Source: Streptomyces tendae
GTDB lineage: Bacteria > Actinomycetota > Actinomycetes > Streptomycetales > Streptomycetaceae
DNA length: 64,000 nucleotides
Assembly (NCBI RefSeq): GCF_014650435.1
Contig: NZ_BMUY01000001.1
Coordinates: 186,001-250,000, forward strand
Direction of reading: 5' to 3'
Position 1 is the first letter of the stretch; every line of letters starts with the position of its first letter. Shown here piece after piece: positions 60,290-64,000 of this stretch. The notes beneath the pieces were generated by a model. It had not been told where the DNA came from. It made no database searches and was given only the letters and a program-made list of their open reading frames with translations. The position numbers were made by a program, and so were the translations under genes.

Positions 60290-60937
60290 ATGGCCCGTTA
60301 CACGGAGGCACTGACCGTCGAGCGGGGCGGGTTCCGCATCAAGGTCCCGGAGTCCTGGTGGGAGTTCGACGTACGCCCGGAGTCCCGGGACGACTCGATC
60401 CGCCGCATGGTCGACGACCGGATACGCCAGTACCCGGAGCTGAAGCCTTCTCGTTCCGCGTACGTCACCTTCCTCCAGAAGGCGGCGTCCGACGCGTGGA
60501 AGTCGGGCGCGCTGTACTGCGGCTGCATGGCGGAGAGCTTCGGCGGCGACACCCCGATCACGGGCTCGGTCACGGTCTCCCTGATCGGCGGCCGCACGTC
60601 CTCCGGCGATCCCCTCTCCACCGACCCGGGCGCCATAGCCGCCCAACTCGCCGTCAAGGAGGCTCGGAAGCCCGGCGACTCCTGGCGCAAGGTCACCACG
60701 GTCGACATCCCCGGCGTGGGCCCCGCGGCCCGGACCCAGGGCGTGGAGGACATCCCGGTCCCGGACGACGCCCTGAACCGCACGGTCCGCGCGGTCCTCA
60801 TGCAGACCTACATCCCGGTCCCCGGCCAGGAGGGCAAGGTCGCCCTGGTCGCGGGCAGCAGCCAGGTCCTCGACCTCGCGGACTCCTTCTTCGACATCTT
60901 CGACGCGATCACGTCCACGTTCCGGTTCGTGGGCTGA
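60290..60937 (+). CDS. Protein of unknown function upstream of the phosphatase
   Basis: A 215-residue soluble protein not recognised as a named family. It starts 'MARYTEALTVERGGFRIKVPESWWEFDV' and contains 'ALYCGCMAESFGGDTPITGSVTVSLIGG' and 'VPGQEGKVALVAGSSQVLDLADSFFDIFDAITSTFRFVG', alternating beta strands with a final helix, a pattern that could be a lipid- or partner-binding fold. An upstream ATG at 60242 is possible. Proteins like this can sit near type VII secretion genes in Streptomyces, and the window end has such a gene. Confidence 0.6.
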   Translation: MARYTEALTVERGGFRIKVPESWWEFDVRPESRDDSIRRMVDDRIRQYPELKPSRSAYVTFLQKAASDAWKSGALYCGCMAESFGGDTPITGSVTVSLIGGRTSSGDPLSTDPGAIAAQLAVKEARKPGDSWRKVTTVDIPGVGPAARTQGVEDIPVPDDALNRTVRAVLMQTYIPVPGQEGKVALVAGSSQVLDLADSFFDIFDAITSTFRFVG

Positions 60938-61040
60938 CGGGCGGGTCCGTCCGTCCCCCGAATGCCCCGGCGAGGCGGACGCCGGTGCCGTGGGGGGCGG
61001 CCGAGAATGCGGAGGTTCACCGCCCCACCCTGGAGATCGT

Positions 61041-62179
61041 GTGTCGCGTACCCGTCGCCGGCGCCCCGCCGCAAGCTCCACCCGGGAGACCATTCAGCCG
61101 CCGGGGACGGGGCAACTGGTCGTCTGGATGGTGACGGTCACGCTGCTGGTGGCGGTGGTCGGGTCGTTGGCGAACTCGGTCATGGCGCTGGTCGGGCTGC
61201 TGGTGTTCCTGCCCGCCGCGGCGGCGGCACAGTGCACGGTGCGGCAGACGGCTCTGGTCTGCGCCTGGACCGCTCTCCTCGGCTCCGCCGCCTTTCTGAC
61301 CGGCGGCGGCGACGTCGCGCTGGCCGACCGGGTGCTGCTGCTGGTGCTCACCGCCTGCCTGATCGCGGCATCGCTGTATGCCTGTCGCCGGCGCATCAAC
61401 AGCGAGCGCGCGATGGTGCGCCTGCACTCCGCGGCCGTGGCCATACAGCGTCAGATCCTGCGCCCGCTGCCGCTGCGCACCGACGACGTCCTGGTGGACG
61501 GGGTGTACGAACCGGTGCAGGAGGACCGGCTCGTCGGCGGCGACATCTACGACGTCGTCGAGTCCGCCTGGGGAACCCGCGTCCTCATCGGTGACGTTCA
61601 GGGCAAGGGGCTGGCCGCGGTGGGCGCGGCGTTCGCCGTCCTCGGCAGCTTTCGCGAGGCGGCCCATCGCGAGCCCACCCTCACGGGGCTCGTCGACGCC
61701 CTCGACGCCTCCGTCGTGCGGCACAACTCCTACGTGGCGCGCAGAGGTGACGACGAACGATTTGTCACCGTCCTCATCCTCAACATCGACGACGCCCGCA
61801 ACGAGGTGCAGGCCATCAACTGCGGTCATGTGCCGCCGCACCTGCTCGACGCCGACTCGGTGATCACGCCGCCGTTGGACAGCGGCGTCCCCCTCGGCCT
61901 CGCCGCGCTCGCGGCCGAGCCCGCCACCCCCGGCCGGTTCGCGTTTCCCGGCGGCACTGCGCTGCTGCTCACCACCGACGGACTGACCGAGTCCCGCGCG
62001 GCGGACGGTGCGTTCTACCCCCTGGACGAACGCCTTGCCGACCTCGGCGACCTCCGCGGAGCGACCTGCCCCGGGCCCTCAACGAGGATGCCCACGCCTA
62101 CGCGGGCAAGGCAGCGCCACACGACGACGTCGCCATCCTGACCGTCCGCCGCCCGCAACGTTCGTGCACACTCTCCTGA
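61041..62179 (+). pseudogene. SpoIIE/PP2C phosphatase, frameshifted near the C-terminus
   Basis: The reading frame from the GTG at 61041 encodes membrane segments ('VVWMVTVTLLVAVVGSLANSV') and a PPM/SpoIIE phosphatase with 'RLVGGDIYDVVES', 'GDVQGKGLAAVG', 'INCGHVPPHLL' and 'LLTTDGLTESR'. Near 62055-62062 the frame is lost: the expected C-terminal 'LPRALNEDAHAYAG', 'HDDVAILTVRRP' continues in the -1 frame to a stop at 62177. The in-frame product instead reads 'GATCPGPSTRMPTPTRARQ' and lacks the last metal-binding aspartates. One base is probably missing; a sequencing error is the alternative. Confidence 0.75.
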
Positions 62180-62676
62180 GCGCTACGGCTCGGAAGAGGG
62201 AGTCGATTCTGACGGCCCAATGGAACTGGCAGACCGGCGAACGACTGCTGGCCCTGAACGACCCGGAGGAATGGGACGCCGCGTTCGACCGCGGGGAGCG
62301 ATGGCTCGGCACGGCGGCGATCGGGCTGGCCTTCAACTGCCCGTTGGAGGAGGCGTCGCCCCGGATCGTCCGGGCGATGCGGCTCCCGGACCTCGCCCAG
62401 CGAGGATTCGCCTTCACCGCGGCAGGCACGGCGGCCCGCCTCAACGGCGCACTGACGCCGGAGCTGTACGCCGCACTGCGGGCAGAGGGCCCGGGCCGCA
62501 GGAGCATCGCGGTGAACGCCATCGCCGACACCTTGACCTTCGTACCGTTCCGACGCCTGCCGACGTGGCTGAAGTGCTGGAGCGTCGTATCAGCTGTGCG
62601 CGACAAACTGGACGCGTGGCGGCTGAGCTTCTCCTACGCGGTGACCGACGCCTGGAAGTCGGTGCGCAGACGATGA
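62164..62676 (+). CDS. Unknown protein upstream of barstar
   Basis: A protein of up to 170 residues with Trp-rich 'WNWQTGERLLALNDPEEWDAAFDRGERWLGTAAIGLAFNCPLEEASPRIVRAMRL'-like helices, then 'AFTAAGTAARLNGALTPELYAALRAEG'; no named family recognised, helical repeats possible. The GTG at 62164 was used, but GAGGGAG at 62194-62200 may point to a start near 62205 (a rare codon). It overlaps the barstar gene by four bases (ATGA), so the two are coupled and may form an immunity pair. It starts inside the end of the broken phosphatase. Confidence 0.55.
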   Translation: MHTLLSATARKRESILTAQWNWQTGERLLALNDPEEWDAAFDRGERWLGTAAIGLAFNCPLEEASPRIVRAMRLPDLAQRGFAFTAAGTAARLNGALTPELYAALRAEGPGRRSIAVNAIADTLTFVPFRRLPTWLKCWSVVSAVRDKLDAWRLSFSYAVTDAWKSVRRR

Positions 62677-63230
62677 GCCCGCGTCCTCCGCACCCGCACA
62701 CCGCAAAGCCTCACCCGGAGCCTTTCGTGGTCTTCGGCCCCACAGACGCACGCGGATTCCGAGCAAGGGCCGCGGACTTGGAAGCCGCCGGAGGGCGGGT
62801 CCACCACTTCGACTCCCGCGAGCTGACGACCGAGCAGGGCATCCACCGTTCCTTCGCACAAGCCCTCCAGTTCCCCGGCTACTACGGCGCGAACTGGGAC
62901 GCCTTGGTCGACTGCCTGAGCGACCTGTGCGGCGCGGCCACAGGCGGTGTCGGGATCGTGGGCGTCATCCACGACGCGGACCTGATCCTGGACGCGGAAC
63001 ACTTCCCCCTCTTCGTCTCGGTCCTCTGCCAGGGCGCGGACCGTGCCAACGCGTCGACAGACCTCGATGGCTTCCCCTCGGACCGCCCCGCCCTTTCCGA
63101 GCACTTCCACTTCGAGTTCCGCGACTTCGATCCCGAGGGCATCGCGCTCCGCGTCCGCCGGCCCGACCTGACCGTGACTGCAGGAGCCGATCACGTCTCG
63201 GCGGCCCTGAACCCCGAGGTGTGGCACTGA
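62673..63230 (+). CDS. Barstar family RNase inhibitor
   Basis: A 185-residue protein; the barstar domain is at about residues 40-130: 'VHHFDSRELTTEQGIHRSFAQALQFPGYYGANWDALVDCLSDL', where 'GYYGANWDALVDCL' is the family hallmark (barnase-binding Asp). Extra residues follow. It would neutralise a barnase-type RNase toxin by plugging its active site. Located beside a polymorphic-toxin gene, it may be an immunity gene, though its toxin partner is not identified. Confidence 0.85.
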   Translation: MSPRPPHPHTAKPHPEPFVVFGPTDARGFRARAADLEAAGGRVHHFDSRELTTEQGIHRSFAQALQFPGYYGANWDALVDCLSDLCGAATGGVGIVGVIHDADLILDAEHFPLFVSVLCQGADRANASTDLDGFPSDRPALSEHFHFEFRDFDPEGIALRVRRPDLTVTAGADHVSAALNPEVWH

Positions 63231-63346
63231 CCGGCTGGGGGCCACGCTCGCCATGGGCGCCTTTCATCGAACGACCGTGCCTTGTAAGTTCACGTGTGCG
63301 TACGGGTGGTTGCTGGTGCGGCGCGTGAGTTGACGGGGGTTGCGCG

Positions 63347-64000
63347 ATGGTGGGCCACAGGCCGAGTGACTGGCATGTCCTGGACCTGGACAAGGACCCG
63401 ACGCCGGGGGATCCGCAGCGGGTGCGGACGCTCGCGAAGACGTTGCACGATTTCGCCGACGACGTCTCGGAGGCGTTGCGTCTGGTGAAGGGGATGGCGG
63501 GGGAGTCGACGCTCGCGCAGTGGGCGGGGAAGTCGGCGGCGGTCTTCAAGGAGGAGTTCGACGGGGTTCCCAAGAACCTCAGGAAGCTGGAGAAGTCGTA
63601 CGGGATGTGCGGCGACGCGCTCGCTGACTTCTGGCCGAAGCTGGAGCGGGCGCAGGCGCTGGCGGACCGGGCGCTCGTCAAGGCGCGGGAGGCGCGCCAG
63701 GACCTGTCCTCGGCGCAGTCGAAGCTGTCCTCGGCGGATTCATGGGTGACGCGGGCGTCGAAGGAGGCGGACAAGTACAAGGACGATCCGACGGGCAGCA
63801 GGTCGGACGGGGACAAGCCGGACGAGGCCAAGGTCCGGGCCGCCACCCGTGACGTTCAGCACGCCAAGACCGCGCAGACGAACGCGCAGTCGGCGGTCGA
63901 CAACGCGCAGAGCGCGTTGGACGCGGCGAAGAAGATGGCCGAGGACGCGCGCAAGATGCGCGACGACGCGGCCCGGGAGGCCAAGGGCAGGATCGACGAG
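63347..64000 (+). CDS. Putative type VII-secreted polymorphic toxin, N-terminal part
   Basis: The first 218 codons of a gene cut by the window end. It begins 'MVGHRPSDWHVLDLDKDPTPGDP' and continues with 'LHDFADDVSEALRLVKGMAGESTLAQWAGKSAAVFKEEFDGVPK', a WXG100/LXG-like helical N-terminal targeting domain, followed by a long Ala/Lys/Asp-rich coiled coil ('QDLSSAQSKLSSADSWVTRASKEAD'). In Streptomyces such proteins usually go on to RHS repeats and a C-terminal toxin, which lie outside this window. Confidence 0.8.
   Translation, partial: MVGHRPSDWHVLDLDKDPTPGDPQRVRTLAKTLHDFADDVSEALRLVKGMAGESTLAQWAGKSAAVFKEEFDGVPKNLRKLEKSYGMCGDALADFWPKLERAQALADRALVKAREARQDLSSAQSKLSSADSWVTRASKEADKYKDDPTGSRSDGDKPDEAKVRAATRDVQHAKTAQTNAQSAVDNAQSALDAAKKMAEDARKMRDDAAREAKGRIDE

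Overview
This 64 kb window is chromosomal DNA of a Streptomyces species. GC content is very high with strong third-position GC bias. GTG starts are common and rpoB begins with TTG. Gene order runs from the nuo operon end through rpmG, two MaoC dehydratases, murB, aspC, tRNA-Trp, secE-nusG-rplKA, rplJL-rpoBC, rpsLG-fusA-tuf, gdhA and csp, which is the actinobacterial core around the transcription and translation genes. Functions below come from recognised motifs and gene order; no database search was possible.

Layout. 1-5.8 kb: end of nuoN, HtpX protease, YccF membrane protein, an SMI1 protein preceded by two DnaA-box-like 9-mers, an amino-acid permease, a GlsB stress membrane protein, YajQ, a tRNA-Tyr gene that appears to have lost about 37 internal bases, and a small CPEC protein. 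5.8-9.7 kb: a Rossmann reductase, a cytosine-deaminase-like protein lacking catalytic residues, tRNA-Thr, tRNA-Met, rpmG and two MaoC/HadAB-like dehydratases. 9.8-16.4 kb: three TetR regulators, each beside visible palindromes, with a methyltransferase, an MFS exporter and a reductase as likely targets, plus murB. 16.5-24.1 kb: adenosine deaminase, aminotransferase, tRNA-Trp, secE, nusG, rplK, rplA and two lipoproteins. 24.1-40.8 kb: the L10 leader, rplJL, rpoBC, a membrane glycosyltransferase divergent from a GT2 enzyme, rpsLG, fusA and tuf.

40.8-51.5 kb: a MacB-like ABC transporter divergent from a NarL-type two-component system, a membrane protein, a secreted streptogrisin-type protease with a chitin-binding module, a LysR and a WYL regulator, and a VOC protein. 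51.5-57 kb is Streptomyces-specific accessory DNA: a Rpn-like nuclease-fold protein, an HTH protein with a terminal zinc-finger-like motif, and a WhiJ-type set (HATPase, XRE/DUF5753, DUF397) whose last gene overlaps tail to tail with an MmyB-type XRE regulator controlling a reductase/tautomerase pair. 57-64 kb: gdhA behind a GlnR-like box, a cold-shock gene, a GvpU-like small protein, a MerR regulator, an unknown protein, a frameshifted SpoIIE/PP2C phosphatase, an unknown gene coupled to a barstar gene, and the start of a large type VII-type polymorphic toxin cut by the window edge.

How the genes work together. The centre is housekeeping: protein export (secE), antitermination (nusG), ribosomal proteins, RNA polymerase and elongation factors, with readable promoters before rpoB and rpsL and an attenuator-like leader before rplJ. 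Around it sit small autoregulated modules (TetR plus target) and, at the right end, regulatory and conflict genes. The points most worth checking are the truncated tRNA-Tyr, the frameshifted phosphatase, the DnaA-box pair, the degenerate amidohydrolase active site and the WhiJ/MmyB overlap.
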